From Lasiodiplodia sp. COLG20 (taxonomy: Eukaryota > Ascomycota > Dothideomycetes > Botryosphaeriales > Botryosphaeriaceae), in assembly GCA_009801085.1 (NCBI GenBank), contig VNWV01000001.1:7440001-7504000 (forward strand): a stretch of 64,000 nt of DNA, read 5' to 3'. The notes under the pieces were generated by a model, which was not told where the DNA came from, made no database searches, and was given only the letters and a program-made list of their open reading frames with translations. The position numbers were made by a program, and so were the translations under genes. Below, one piece after another: positions 12,229 to 23,654 of the stretch (positions are counted from its first letter, which is position 1; each line of letters begins with the position of its first letter).

Positions 12229-13529
12229 TTACGAAAGAAGATCCGCGACGTTCATCGGCATCTCATCGATTTGAGTAGAATAGTACACTGCTAACGTCAG
12301 TAATGGTTTAAATGGGTCAGGAGGACCGCACTCACATTCGATGTCGCGGAGAATCCTGACGTCCTCGCTCGTGACGAAGTTGATAGCAACACCCTTCCTA
12401 CCAAAACGTCCACTGCGACCAATCCTGTGAATGTAGTTTTCACGGTTGCTGGGGAGGTCGTAGTTGATGACCAGCGACACCTGCTGAACATCAATTCCAC
12501 GGGCCCAGACGTCCGTCGAGATCAGGACGCGAGAGTTGCCCTGACGGAAGTCCTGCATGATGCTATCACGCTCCTTCTGCGGCATCTCTCCGTGCATCGA
12601 GGACACAGTGAAGTTTGCCTCACGCATCTTATCCGTAAGCCAGTCGACCTTTCTCCTGGTGTTGCAGAAGATGACGGCCTGAGTGATGGTAAGGGTATCG
12701 TAAAGGTCGCAGAGAGTATCGAACTTCCACTCCTCCTTCTCGACAGCAATGAAGTACTGCTTCAGGCCTTCAAGAGTCAGTTCGTCACGCTTGACGAGAA
12801 TCCTGACTGGGTCCGTCATGAACTTGGTCGTCATATCCAGAACGTCGTACGGAAGCGTGGCCGAGACGACGACGACCTGAGTCGCAGGAGGCAGGTAACG
12901 GTACACGTCATAGATCTGCTCGCGGAAACCACGGTTGAGCAGCTCATCAGCCTCGTCCAGAACAAGCATCTTAATGTGGCGAGTGCGGAGGTTGCGGCGG
13001 CGAATCATATCAGCGACGCGACCGGGAGTGCCAGAAACGACGTGCTGGCCGTAGTCCAGCTTGCGAATGTCCTCGCCGACATTGGTGCCACCGATGCAAG
13101 CGTGGCATTGGACGTTCATATAGTCGCCAAGAGCCATGACGACGGACTGAATCTGGGTCGCAAGTTCGCGCGTGGGGGAGAGAACCAGAGCTAAGCACTA
13201 AATCAGTGAACTGCTCAGGCGCAATAGGAATGGAAGCACACACCTTGGGTTTCGCGCACGGCGGTATCGATAACCTGGAGAATGCTGATGGAGAAAGTGG
13301 CAGTCTTGCCGGTACCAGACTGGGCCTGGGCAATGGTGTCGCGGCCCTTGCAGATCTGCACAATAGCACGCGACTGGACGGCGGAGGGCGATTCGTAGCC
13401 ATAAGCGTAGATACCGCGCAGAAGATTCTCCTTCAGGTGCATAGCCTCGAAGGTAGGAGCCACCGTAACCTCCTTGGAGGTGGAGAACTCCATCTTCTCA
13501 TCGGCACGTCTGTCAATTCCGTCGGCCAT
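12229..13529 (-). CDS. FAL1: DEAD-box RNA helicase Fal1/eIF4A3
   Basis: Three exons, 13529..13244, 13190..12336 and 12287..12229, give 399 residues, the usual size. All DEAD-box motifs are present in order: Q-motif context (SAVQSRAI), motif [19 protein letters not shown], motif II DEAD, motif III SAT, and motif [12 protein letters not shown]. The tail [16 protein letters not shown] is characteristic of the eIF4A3/Fal1 branch rather than translation factor eIF4A. Fal1 acts in 18S rRNA maturation in yeast; eIF4A3 is the RNA clamp of the exon junction complex in most eukaryotes. For the last intron (12288-12335) I used the acceptor GTTAGCAG because it gives DIELYYSTQ, the expected spacing; an acceptor three bases upstream would insert one residue. 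It is divergent from the Prp9 gene. Confidence 0.95.
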
Positions 13530-13824
13530 GTTGTGTAATAATTGTGGGTGGTGGGAAATCGGGTGGGCGTGAAGCAGTCGGACGGTGTTTGCGGCCTGAG
13601 CGCGGCGAGCGGCGGTGGTGAAGTTTCCGGGGAGCTGGCGCGCGCGGAGCTTTTGGCGCGAAAAAGGCTTGGCATTCGTCGTCGCGTCAAGACAATCTTG
13701 CCTCCCAGCTCCCGACCTCACCTCAACAACCCCACATCCTGCAAACGGACCCTTCCTCCCGCGCCCACGGTCAATTACTCCGCAGTCCCGACCCGCTTAC
13801 TACAGCGCAGCTCCATACGCAGCC
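13530..13824. promoter_or_regulatory. Divergent promoter of FAL1 and the SF3a60 gene
   Basis: Only 295 bp separate the two start codons, so both core promoters and 5' leaders must share this space. The SF3a60 side is C-rich (CCTCCCGCGCCC type) just ahead of the ATG. I see no clear TATA box on either strand. Confidence 0.6.
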
Positions 13825-15327
13825 ATGAGCATCCTCCTCGAGGAGCAGCGGCTGCTGCATGAGGACATCGAGCGCCTCGAGCAGGCCACCGCCGAGCGCA
13901 TCCTCGAGGACCCTAGGAGCACGAGGGACCAGCTCCGCCGTGACCATCAGATGGCGAACTTTCTTGGTCGCATTCAGAGCCAATCGAAGCGCCTGCTGGA
14001 CATCTACGCCGATGCGAGCGGCGAACGCACTCGCCAGGTCCAAGCCATCTCCACCGGTGACATCTTCGAAGAGTTCTACAAGGAATACAAGGAAATCAAG
14101 ACCCACCACAAGGAATACCCGAACGAGGCAGTCGAGAACTTGGAGCGAGCCTACAAGCGCCGTCCTGGCGAGCCTGAGCCCATGGCTCCCAACGTCGAGG
14201 CCATGTTCACTGGCGAGGAAAGCTTTGGGCGCTTCTTTGACATGACGATCTTGCACGATGCCTACGAGAACCTGCCGGGCAACAAGAACGCCAAACATAC
14301 CACCTACCTGCAGTATCTAGACTCGTTCGACAACTTCGCCCAGATGAAGCGTCCTAACAAGATGACAGATGCCTACTTCCGCTACCTCGGCGATTTGGTC
14401 TCGTATCTTGAGGACTTCATGAGGAAGACGAGGCCGCTGGAGGATTTGGACAAGCTGTTCGCTGAGTTCGACGAAGAATTCCAGAAGGGATGGGATGCAA
14501 ACGAGATCGCCGGTTGGGAGGATGAGGATGCAGCTAAGCGTGCCACTGCTGGCCCTGTGACTGAGGGCTCTGGCTCTGGGTACTGGTGCGCTGACTGCCA
14601 GAAGGAGTTCCAGGAGCACACGTACGGACCTCACCTCGAGGGAAGGAAGCACAAGAGAAATGCTGCCGCAAGGGCTGAGAGGGGCGAGCAGGGTGCCGAG
14701 GGTCAGCCCTCGAACGGCGCTGTCAACACCAAGCGTCTTAAGGAGCGTGCCATTGCGCAACGTGAATTCCTTGTCAAGAAGCTTGCGGCTGCCATGAAGC
14801 TGCAGCGTGGCGACACGCGCGTAAATGTTGAGCGCAGGCAGGGTATGACTGAGCGCGAACGTCAGCAGGAGCTCGACGCTCTGTACGCCGAAGGCATGGA
14901 AGAGGTCCAGGAGGGTGAAGGTGAGGAAGAAGGTGACGAGGACAAAATCTACAACCCGCTCAAGTTGCCGCTGGCCTGGGATGGCAAGCCGATTCCCTTC
15001 TGGCTGTACAAGTTGCACGGTCTCGGTGTCGAGTTCCCTTGCGAAATCTGCGGCAATTTCGTATACATGGGACGCCGCGCCTTCGACAAGCACTTCACCG
15101 AGGGTCGCCACCTCTACGGCCTAAAGTGTCTGGGCATCACCAAGGATACGGGTCTCTACAGGGAAATCACTGGCATCCAGGATGCGATTAACCTGCACAA
15201 GAAGATCGAGGTCGACAAGAAGAAGCAGAAGCAGGCGCAGGAGAACGTTGTGCAGATGGAGGATGCAGCGGGCAATGTTATGCCTGAGAAGGTCTACTAT
15301 GACCTTCAGAAGCAGGGCTTGTTGTGA
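13825..15327 (+). CDS. PRP9: Splicing factor 3A subunit 3 (SF3a60/Prp9)
   Basis: A single 500-residue exon. The N-terminal half is helical and begins MSILLEEQRLLHEDIERLEQ, typical of SF3a60. Around residues 252-278 a matrin-type C2H2 finger reads YWCADCQKEFQEHTYGPHLE and ends with a basic HKR; a second one lies at about residues 405-435 (FPCEICGNFVYMGRRAFDKH). SF3a60 is part of SF3a in the 17S U2 snRNP and helps fix U2 at the branch site. The frame stays open upstream to 13615, but the ATG at 13825 in context GCAGCCATGAGC matches the usual N-terminus. An acidic stretch (about 370-380) precedes the C-terminal finger. No intron is needed, unlike most genes here. Confidence 0.95.
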   Translation: MSILLEEQRLLHEDIERLEQATAERILEDPRSTRDQLRRDHQMANFLGRIQSQSKRLLDIYADASGERTRQVQAISTGDIFEEFYKEYKEIKTHHKEYPNEAVENLERAYKRRPGEPEPMAPNVEAMFTGEESFGRFFDMTILHDAYENLPGNKNAKHTTYLQYLDSFDNFAQMKRPNKMTDAYFRYLGDLVSYLEDFMRKTRPLEDLDKLFAEFDEEFQKGWDANEIAGWEDEDAAKRATAGPVTEGSGSGYWCADCQKEFQEHTYGPHLEGRKHKRNAAARAERGEQGAEGQPSNGAVNTKRLKERAIAQREFLVKKLAAAMKLQRGDTRVNVERRQGMTERERQQELDALYAEGMEEVQEGEGEEEGDEDKIYNPLKLPLAWDGKPIPFWLYKLHGLGVEFPCEICGNFVYMGRRAFDKHFTEGRHLYGLKCLGITKDTGLYREITGIQDAINLHKKIEVDKKKQKQAQENVVQMEDAAGNVMPEKVYYDLQKQGLL

Positions 15328-18032
15328 ACAAGTGCTCCTGGTAAGAGAGTCGAATTTCCCTCAGCTTGTGCAGCGAGTCGCCACCGTCTCAGAAAGCGGC
15401 AGCCGGTCGCAGGCCTGGGACACTGGGCATTATTGGCTATGCATTAATGCGGCAAATCTCCGGACGCACATGTGTACTATGCTCACTCTGCAGTCTCTTG
15501 ATCGTGGGTCACGGTCATATTCGCTTGATGGTCTATATCGTGCATTTGGGTAAAAACGGGCGGTAACGGCGTTGCAGGAGAAAGGGATGGTGATATCCAC
15601 AAAGGCTTTCCCAGCGAAGGTTTCAGACGAAACGCATGCGCTGGAATGCGACTAGCTGCTGTCAACGGTAGATAGGTCTGAGATAGGTCGGTTGATCAAT
15701 CAATCGGTTGCATCATGATTATGTATCTCGTGCTCTTCCTGTCGTGGCCAGCGTGGGACTAAACGTGCCCCTGCCTGCGATGCGTTTTGAGTAGACTGCG
15801 TGGGTGGTTGGGATGGCACAACAGGTGCCAGAACGCTTCCAGATGCAGCTACGGCATGTTCTTATGAAGTCGCGGATGCGTGAGGGGTACGGTAGAAGTA
15901 GAAGAAGCGGGTCGGGGGAGGTTGATGGTGGTGCAAGGCTGTTCCTTGCTTGAAGCGGTTTCAAAAGCTGCATACCAAGCTTTTCGGCTCGAAACAGGTG
16001 ATCTTCAGCGCTGAGGGACGGTGGATGCGGACTGGCTGGGTATGATGTCTTCCCCAGTGATCGACAGGCACCGTCATGCAGAGAGGGCGGCTGTCTGAGA
16101 CGCGTGCAGGACGGGAGGCTGGCGTCGCTCAAGGATTCCTCGTCGAGCAGCCGACGCGGCTTTTCCGCTGGGGCAACGAGGCATGCATCGTCTGCCGACG
16201 GCTGGCTGTCATTCGTCCTTCGGCGGTTTGCCGAACCACAGTTAGGGCAGACGAGATTCCCCGCATAAGAGACATCCCGACGCCGGACATCAGACTCTCG
16301 TCGACGTCTCGCTCCGAGAAAACACAATCCCGGTCGCGATAACAGCCTCTGACCGCTCGCGAAACGGCCACTCGGTTTCTATTCCTGTCGCGGACCTTGT
16401 CGCCGGGTTGGGGGTGCATCCCGGGCAAGTCGTGGCCGGCATATCGGGGGCAGCCCCACCGCGAGCCTCTGCGCATGACCCCTGAGAGCCGCCGGCTCTT
16501 CCATCGCGCGTTGGTAGCGGGCGCACAGTACGAGGAGAACAATGCGCCGGAAGTCGGTCAAGCCGGCAGCGCACAGTGGCCAGCGAATCGGACAGCGCAG
16601 ATGAAAAAGAAATTCAGCTGTTGGATCTGTGCGCGAGCACAGCAGTTCTACGAAGGTTCCACGGAATCCCACGCGCGATACGAGGCAGCCTCTATCGCGG
16701 CCGAGCCAAGCCGGTAGGCCCAGGGCGTTCGGGAGGGCCTGATGGCGGTTGTGAGTGGCCCGGCAGCTCGCACAGCGTAGTCAGGTCCCGAGTACCAAGC
16801 TTCCGCCACCGAAGGACGTGAAACGGCAGCCACACCCCAGCGGCGCCTCCCTCGACGGCGGGTGATGAGCTGAGCGAGGCGGCAGGCCGGTGCGTGGCAC
16901 GATTGGGCGCTGCGTTACGTATGCCTTGCTCCTGGCCATATTGCGGGCGCTTGCCCGCCTCCTCGCAGCGTGTGCTGGCGGCCGCTGCTGGCCTATTGTT
17001 CGGCACCGCCCCTCTAGCGGAGCGCAGCGAGATGAGGGCGCTGATCGCGAGTCAAGCGGTCGTGACGCTGCGCTTGCTGCTCGAATAGGAGGCTAGGAGA
17101 GGCCGGCGGAGATGGAGGCCAGCACGGTTTGGTCTCGGGTCACGATGGTGTCCGGCCGCAGCTCCACCAGCGCGCTCCTGCAGCCCAGCGCCGCCCTCGG
17201 TGAGCCGTCGCCGCGCGCCGCCAGCCGCATCCGAGCCGAACCAGCGCTGCAGCGAGGGCGGACGCAGGGCAGGCCAAGAGCCCAAGCCAATCGGGCGGTC
17301 GTCCTCAGCGTTTCAGGCCGGAGGGCAAACGAGGATGTGCACGCCGGCGCCGGGATGACGCACCTGAGCAGGGAAAGAATGTCTTGGGCCCTGCCGCCCG
17401 GCAATCTGTGCACCGTGTGTCAGGGAGATTCCAGTGGGGATCCATCGTGTCTCAGGTCAACGTGTACCCCCATGTTTTCCCTGTCCTGAAAAGAACATTC
17501 CTTATCCTCATCGTGACTTTTTGCTGCTGCGCGCGCGCTTCCACTCCTTGCCTTTCCCCGCATCCAGTCGCTCCTTTGCCCGCTGACCTCTGTCGTTCGT
17601 TCGTTCGTTGCGAAAGCTCTGTTCCGCCGCTCGCTACTCTCGCCCAGCGCCCTTCGTTTCCTGGACATATCGACCAATATCTCTTGTCCCCGGTGGATTC
17701 CAGCACGGGCGCAATCAATTTGAAGTTAAGGAGAAGGGCTACCTTCCCATAAAAGACCCGAATCTGGTCGCGTAGGGCTGAAGAAAGATTCATCACCACC
17801 TACTATCCACCAGAGAGGTTACGGCCGTCCGTATCCCGCGCGCAAATTACGCAGAAGTGTAAGTCTCCGTGCGCTGTTTCCAACAAACACACTTCTACTC
17901 CACCGACACCCCGTCTTCTCTCTTCGACCAACCCTCTTCGCTCCTTCCACACCTTCCCTTCGCTTCCGACCTTCCGACCCTCCTCGGGCCGGCCTATCGT
18001 TCGTTCCCTGTTAACCTCGGACTCCAGTCACC
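15328..18032. other. 2.7 kb intergenic, no gene supported
   Basis: Between the SF3a60 stop and the DUF1996 start. The middle part (about 16.1-17.4 kb) is GC-rich and opens several overlapping frames with Arg/Ser/Pro-rich translations and no domain, which look like composition artefacts. The final 250 bp are pyrimidine-rich (CTTCC/CTCTTC runs) and look like the promoter and leader of the next gene. A short (GTTC)4 tract sits near 17594-17610. Confidence 0.5.
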
Positions 18033-19582
18033 ATGGTGAAGAACACGGAGCTTCTCTCCCTTCTCGCCCTCAGCGGCGCCGCCAACGCCTTCTGGCGTAT
18101 GCCCTGCCGTGGCCGCACCGGTCTTGCCCGTATCGACCCCATCGTCGACACCGGTGTCGTGTCCACCCATGCCCACGCCATCCACGGCGGCAACAACTTC
18201 GGCATGAGCGCCGACTATGCTAAGCTGCTCAGCTCGTCCTGCACCTCTTGCCAGGCCACCGAGGACAACTCTGCCTACTGGTAAGCCTGACTTTGGACCG
18301 CAAGACAGGCGCACACGCTGACCCGAATCTCTCACCCAGGACCCCGTCGCTGCACTTCGTCTACGCCAATGGCACCACTGTCGTCGTCGACCAGGTTGGC
18401 GGCATGCTTGCGTAAGTAGTCGTGAGACGCCATCCCCCATACCGCGCGCTGACTGGCTGCAGCTACTACCTGCTCTACGGAGACAACATCAAGCCCTTCC
18501 CCCAGGGCTTCCGTATGCTGGCGGGTGACATGCGCCAGCGCAACTTCACCCTCCCCGTCCCCGACCCGGAGAAGCCCTGGTCTGGCGAGGATGCCACCCA
18601 GAAGGCCCTCGCCCAGAAGGCCCTCGGCTTCAACTGCCTTCACTACGACGTCAACCCGCCGGAGGCTACCCTGTACCGCCACTTCCTTCCCGACAAGTCT
18701 TTCCTTGACGAGAACTGCTCGGACGGTCTCCGTCTCGAGGTCATGTTCCCTTCGTGCTGGAACGGCGTGGACCTGGACTCGGACAACCACAGGGACCACA
18801 TGGCCTACCCCGACCAGACCATCACCGGCACCTGCCCTGAGGGCTTTGAGACCCGTGTGCCCTCCCTGATGTACGAGACCATCTGGGCAACCAACAACTT
18901 CAAGGGTGTCGACGGAGAGTTCGTCCTGTCGTACGGTGACCCCACCGGCTACGGGTACCACGGTGATTTCATGTCCGGTTGGAACGTTCAGACCCTCACG
19001 AATGCCATCCGCGACTGCACTTCGGATTCGGGCAAGGTCGAGGACTGCCCGCACTTCACCCTGCAGGACGAGAGCGCCATGATGGAATGCAAGTTCGACG
19101 TCCCTGAGGTTCTTGCCGACGAGAACTGCGCGGGTCCGGCCGACGGTCTCTGCGGCAACGTCCCTATCCAGTACGGCCCCGAATACGCCAGCACCCAGGC
19201 CGCCGAAACTTCCCCGCCCGCCATCTCCACCACCACGCACGCCAGCACCCCGCTTGTTCCCACCCTCTCGTACTCGACTGGCCGCGAGTCGTTCGCCTCG
19301 GACGCGTACGGCGGCGGTGTCACCGTTGCCAAGATTGCCAGCAAGGCGACCGACGCACCCAGCGTCACGCCCGCGCCGGGTGCCAACGACGACGAGGACG
19401 GCGAGATCATCGGCACGACGACCTTCACCAGCGCCGGTGCCGTGTACGAGGTTGCGATCGAGGAGGAGATCGTCTACGTTACGGCGACGGGCGGCAGCTA
19501 CGCGACGCCGGCGGCCAAGCACAAGCGCCACATGCACCACGGCCACCACGCCAACCGCCGCGAGCACGGCCTTCTTGCCTAG
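18033..19582 (+). CDS. Secreted DUF1996-domain protein
   Basis: Three exons, 18033..18280, 18340..18411, 18463..19582, give 479 residues. A signal peptide (MVKNTELLSLLALSGAANA) is followed directly by the DUF1996 hallmark FWRMPCRGRTGLARIDPIVD and HAIHGGNNFGM; the conserved Cys pairs (SSCTSCQ) and the late HGDF motif are also present. The domain covers about residues 20-330; the rest is a Ser/Thr/Pro-rich linker and a His-rich tail (HKRHMHHGHHANRREHG). The family is widespread in fungi, secreted or wall-associated, and without an established activity; some members carry WSC domains, which I do not see. Codon use is strongly biased to C/G third positions, suggesting high expression. The His-rich tail could bind metal; that is inference. 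Confidence 0.9.
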
Positions 19583-21161
19583 AGGGCCGGTGGGTTCGAC
19601 ACAGATCTCCGGCATATGGGATGGTGTTCCGGGCATTGTGTGTGCTTTTGATTATTCATGCGGGACGAAAAGGAGAAGAATAGGCTTGGTGTTTTGACTT
19701 TGACTATAACCCCCATTTTTGCTTTTTTCTCTTAGCTCTTCTTGCTTTGCAGTATATCAGACCGATCCCTGCTTGGGTGCGGGCTGCGCCTGGCCCGGAT
19801 GGGCATACGTTCCTACTGTACAAACTTCTTTCAATTTCTAAACAACGTCCGAAATCTGCATCACATCGGATAGGCAGCTGTAGTAGTGGCTAGTACTAGC
19901 AACACTATAACGATGATTATGCTTTGCAAATTTTCCATTAATCATTGTCGTGATTTCGGGAGTGCCGTGATAGGCGACGCAGTGTGCAGCAAGAAGACGG
20001 CTCGCAGCATGGATTGTTCTGGCTCATGCCGTGCCAGCCCTACGCCACCGTTGACCGCTCGAAAAAAAAAATTACCACGCTGCCAACACCCGTTGAGTGG
20101 TTGGTCACATGTGCTTGCAGATCAGCTCCTTGCATCCAGCTTTGCCACGAGCTGTGGCGTTGTGAACGCATTTCTGCTCCGCCCCAATCCCGCACGCCCA
20201 CTCAACTCCATCTCTTCACCCACACCTTCTCTCCTCCCAGGACACAATCCGCGGCCTTCCCGTAGCGTCTTTATAATGATCAGCTGGTGTGGATCGCTGA
20301 CGTTGTGTGGCGTCCCCGCTCCCGCTATGTCCGGACTACTTACCGCGTACCGCGCGTGCGCGTTCGCTGCTGCCTTCTGACAAATGACCACCATTATCGC
20401 GTACACCATTTTTCATCGCTGTGGCAATGCACCGCCCTCTTTATCAGCTCGTCCAGGATCCTCACACCCCCCTTTCTGCATTCCAACAATTTTGAAGGGA
20501 GTTATAAAGTCGTGGTTGCGGCTCTGATAAGCTTCTAGCCCGCAGGCAGCAGGTTCCGCCATACGCGCGTGCTTACTTTACGCCGATCGGCCCTTTACCT
20601 TACTCGGCACAACTTGCGGCTTGCTCACTTGAAACTCTCCTGCATCCATCGGTTGGTGTGAGGCTGAAAGCCAGCCTTGCATATCTGCAGCCGCATCTCC
20701 GTGTCACCATCGACTGCGGGGAACATCGCGAATCCTTTCAAACCGGCGTTCGTCCATTGTCCGTTTACAGTTGCGGCTCAGGTGAGCAGAATCCGCTCTC
20801 GGCAACTTTACCACTTTCTCTGTCTGACTACATGAAGGAATTGAGGCTTAAAACAATCGACGCCGCATATCTGCAGGATTTATAAAGGCGCAGACTGTCG
20901 TACCGCTGTCTCTGCCTAAAGACTTCATTGACTCTCGTATTGGAGGCTGCAGCTTCATTTTCGTTGCGTCGGTTGTGGAACCAACTCCGTTGTTGATAAA
21001 GTACATCCAGCTCGGGAAGCTTCAGTCATACCACCCTAGGCAGGCGACTAGCATCGAGTCATCGTTTGCCACGGACCTGTACAAAAACCCCCGATCTACC
21101 TCTTGGTTGATTGATATCCTTCGCTCAGCATTACAGCCTCATTCGTCGACAATCTTACAAT
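19583..21161. other. 1.6 kb intergenic
   Basis: It spans the 3' flank of the DUF1996 gene and the promoter of the AAA ATPase gene. Only short chance frames occur. An in-frame ATG at 21111 could add 17 residues to the ATPase. Confidence 0.5.
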
Positions 21162-22910
21162 ATGGGCCTGAAAAAGTTCAGCGCTGTCCGGGACTTTCCG
21201 GGCGAATCCCTCAATGGCACCGCCACGAACCTTACCGAGCTTCCCAGCAACATCTTGGAAGCATTCATTCCAGGCTACAGTCTAATATCAAGATTCATCC
21301 TCGACGCATTCGGATTTGATATCAGTTTAGTCGTTTCCATTGGCCTTCTGGCTTTTGCAGTCATTACATCCGTTACATACGTTTGGGACAAGGCCTTTTC
21401 TTTATTTCAGGACTCTTACATGTCTAATGTTTACATTGACGACTCAGACGATCTTTACGACTCTGTCCTGGAGTGGATTGCCGATCAGCGCATGTCCAAA
21501 GTTTCTAGATCCATCAAAGCAGTAACCCGCTATGGCATGTCCCATATGGAAGCTGAGGAGGCTAGTGACGGCGCTATGGACGATCAGGGAATCTTCAACT
21601 ATGGAAAGTGGTCCGCCAAAATCCCGCCTCGCTATGAGCCGTACTTTGGCAGCCACCACTTCTGGCATGGTGGTCGACTGTTCATGTTCGATCGATCCCG
21701 CCGAGAAGTGGCGCCCAATCCATTTCAACCAAGCCGCAGAGATGAAGAGCTCATCAAGCTTTCTTGCATCGGCCGCAGCACCCTGCCTATCAAGTCCCTC
21801 TTAGATCACGTCAAATTTTGGTCGATTGACAAGGAGACGGCAATGACGGTCATCCGCCGTCCAGCGAGCAAGGATCGGTCAAGATACGCCGGTGCCTGGG
21901 ATCGCCTTAGGGCGAAACCCTCTCGTCCAATGGACACGGTTGCTCTGGATCCTGTTCAGAAGGAGAAGATCATCGCCGATATAAACGAGTATTTGCACCC
22001 GTCCAGCCCACGCTGGTATGCTACGCGGGGTATCCCCTACCGTCGAGGTTACCTCTTTCACGGGCCCCCCGGTGTTGGCAAGACCAGCTTGGCGTACGCT
22101 CTCGCCGGTATTTTCGGCCTCGATATCTACAACATCTCCTTGCTCGAGCCGACCCTGACCGAGTCTGACTTGAACCGTCTGTTCAACAATCTCCCCCAGC
22201 GCTGCATCGTTCTCCTTGAAGACATCGACAGCGCCGGCCTTCTCCGCGACGAAAAGAGCGATCAGGACGACGCCGCAGGCCCAAACAAAAAGAAAGAAGA
22301 GTTTAGTGCAGAGACGCTAGCCAAGGCCCTCACGACTGCCAACCGCAAGCAGAAACAAGCCGACGAGACCAAGCAAGGCATCTCCCTCTCAGGCCTTCTA
22401 AATGCCATTGACGGCGTTGCTACTCACGAAGGCCGCGTCCTCGTCATGACTACCAATCACCCGGAGAAGCTAGATGATGCGCTCATCCGGCCTGGCCGTG
22501 TGGACATGCAGGTCGAGTTCAGCCTGGCCACACACGAGCAGATGCGCGACATTTTCATCCGCATGTACTCGCCCGACGAAGACAACCAATCGTCCCAGCC
22601 CATCCGCCGCCGGGTCACCAACAATGTGCACAAACAGTCTAAGCTCAACGGCGCGGCTAATGGCGAAAGTATCAAGCCAAAGCTTCCCGTTTCCGTTTCG
22701 CTTCCCGCCCTGTCCAAAGACGAGCTCTGCCACATGGCAGACAAATTCGCAAACCTTATGCCGGAGGGCAAGCTGTCGCCGGCTGAGGTACAAAATTTCT
22801 TGCTCACGCGTAAGAAAGAGCCGGAGCGGGCGTTGGAGGAGGTGGAAGGGTGGTGCAAAGCATTGTTGGAGGCGAAGGAGAGGAAGGAGAAGGTTGTGAG
22901 GGTACAGTGA
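21162..22910 (+). CDS. BCS1-like AAA ATPase
   Basis: One exon, about 582 residues. A predicted membrane helix at about residues 50-70 (SLVVSIGLLAFAVITSVTYV) is followed by a BCS1-N-type domain (about 75-270) and an AAA core: Walker A GPPGVGKTSLAYALAG (about 302-317), Walker B CIVLLEDIDSAG (about 347-358), sensor 1 MTTNHPEKLD and the second region of homology with arginine fingers (IRPGRVDMQVEF). A charged insert sits between Walker B and sensor 1, as is usual in the filamentous-fungal paralogues. True Bcs1 inserts the Rieske protein into complex III. The longer length and divergent N-terminus here suggest one of the expanded fungal BCS1-like paralogues, whose substrates are mostly unknown. 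A mitochondrial location is likely but not shown. Confidence 0.88.
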   Translation: MGLKKFSAVRDFPGESLNGTATNLTELPSNILEAFIPGYSLISRFILDAFGFDISLVVSIGLLAFAVITSVTYVWDKAFSLFQDSYMSNVYIDDSDDLYDSVLEWIADQRMSKVSRSIKAVTRYGMSHMEAEEASDGAMDDQGIFNYGKWSAKIPPRYEPYFGSHHFWHGGRLFMFDRSRREVAPNPFQPSRRDEELIKLSCIGRSTLPIKSLLDHVKFWSIDKETAMTVIRRPASKDRSRYAGAWDRLRAKPSRPMDTVALDPVQKEKIIADINEYLHPSSPRWYATRGIPYRRGYLFHGPPGVGKTSLAYALAGIFGLDIYNISLLEPTLTESDLNRLFNNLPQRCIVLLEDIDSAGLLRDEKSDQDDAAGPNKKKEEFSAETLAKALTTANRKQKQADETKQGISLSGLLNAIDGVATHEGRVLVMTTNHPEKLDDALIRPGRVDMQVEFSLATHEQMRDIFIRMYSPDEDNQSSQPIRRRVTNNVHKQSKLNGAANGESIKPKLPVSVSLPALSKDELCHMADKFANLMPEGKLSPAEVQNFLLTRKKEPERALEEVEGWCKALLEAKERKEKVVRVQ

Positions 22911-23654
22911 GTTGCTATACGTCTGTTTCAGTCGAGTTCTCCGATTAGTGTTGCACTGCTAGCATTGATTACTACTGTATTGGTTAAAAAGGCGGTATGG
23001 GTTTGAGAAGAAAAATTACTGCTGGCTCGTGCCGCCCAAAAAATTAGCAAGGACCGTGATCGACGAGAACTATGCATTTTGATGGTCAGCAGCTCTGCAT
23101 GGGCTGCAAAGGAGAGTCGATGACAATTTTCGGTGTGTGAATGGTGTTCCGCGGTATTTTTCTTTTCTTTAGTTCGGTTTCAAGGGTGGTGGTCAGGACT
23201 GGTTAATAGATGATCATAACTTAATGGCAGCGTTTTATACATTCAGGCCCAGAGTTGGCGTCGAACGACCAATTCCTTGCACATTAGAAGTGAATTGTCA
23301 GGCTCTAGTGTCAACGTCATCACGCGTGACGTCTCATTCTTCGAGTCAGCTTTCTGTTGTCGTCACTTTCTTTGATCGTGATGAACTGGGAAAAATGAAA
23401 GTACCGTGCAAGAGCATCTAAAGGACAGCTCCATTTGCTCTCGTATTATTCATGTGCGCTTCCTAACTGACCGCTATTACCGTGGATTACTATGCCGCTA
23501 CACCGTCTCGAATTTACCACGAAGAAGGAACGAAAAGCACCCATGCCAAAGCGCCCCCCTATCATCCCACCAACTTCTCACATTGATCACTCCCGATTGA
23601 TTCATCACTGTAGAATTGCCTGACTCAACCTCACAGTAGCTACCATTCCCGCTC
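22911..23654. other. 0.74 kb between convergent 3' ends
   Basis: This AT-richer stretch separates the stops of the BCS1-like gene (+) and the acetyltransferase gene (-). It holds no supportable gene. Confidence 0.5.

Noticed and set aside
14317..15111. 264-codon minus-strand frame
   Set aside because: Antisense shadow of the SF3a60 gene.
18332..19636. 434-codon minus-strand frame
   Set aside because: Antisense shadow of the DUF1996 gene, whose signal peptide, domain and introns are clear on the plus strand.
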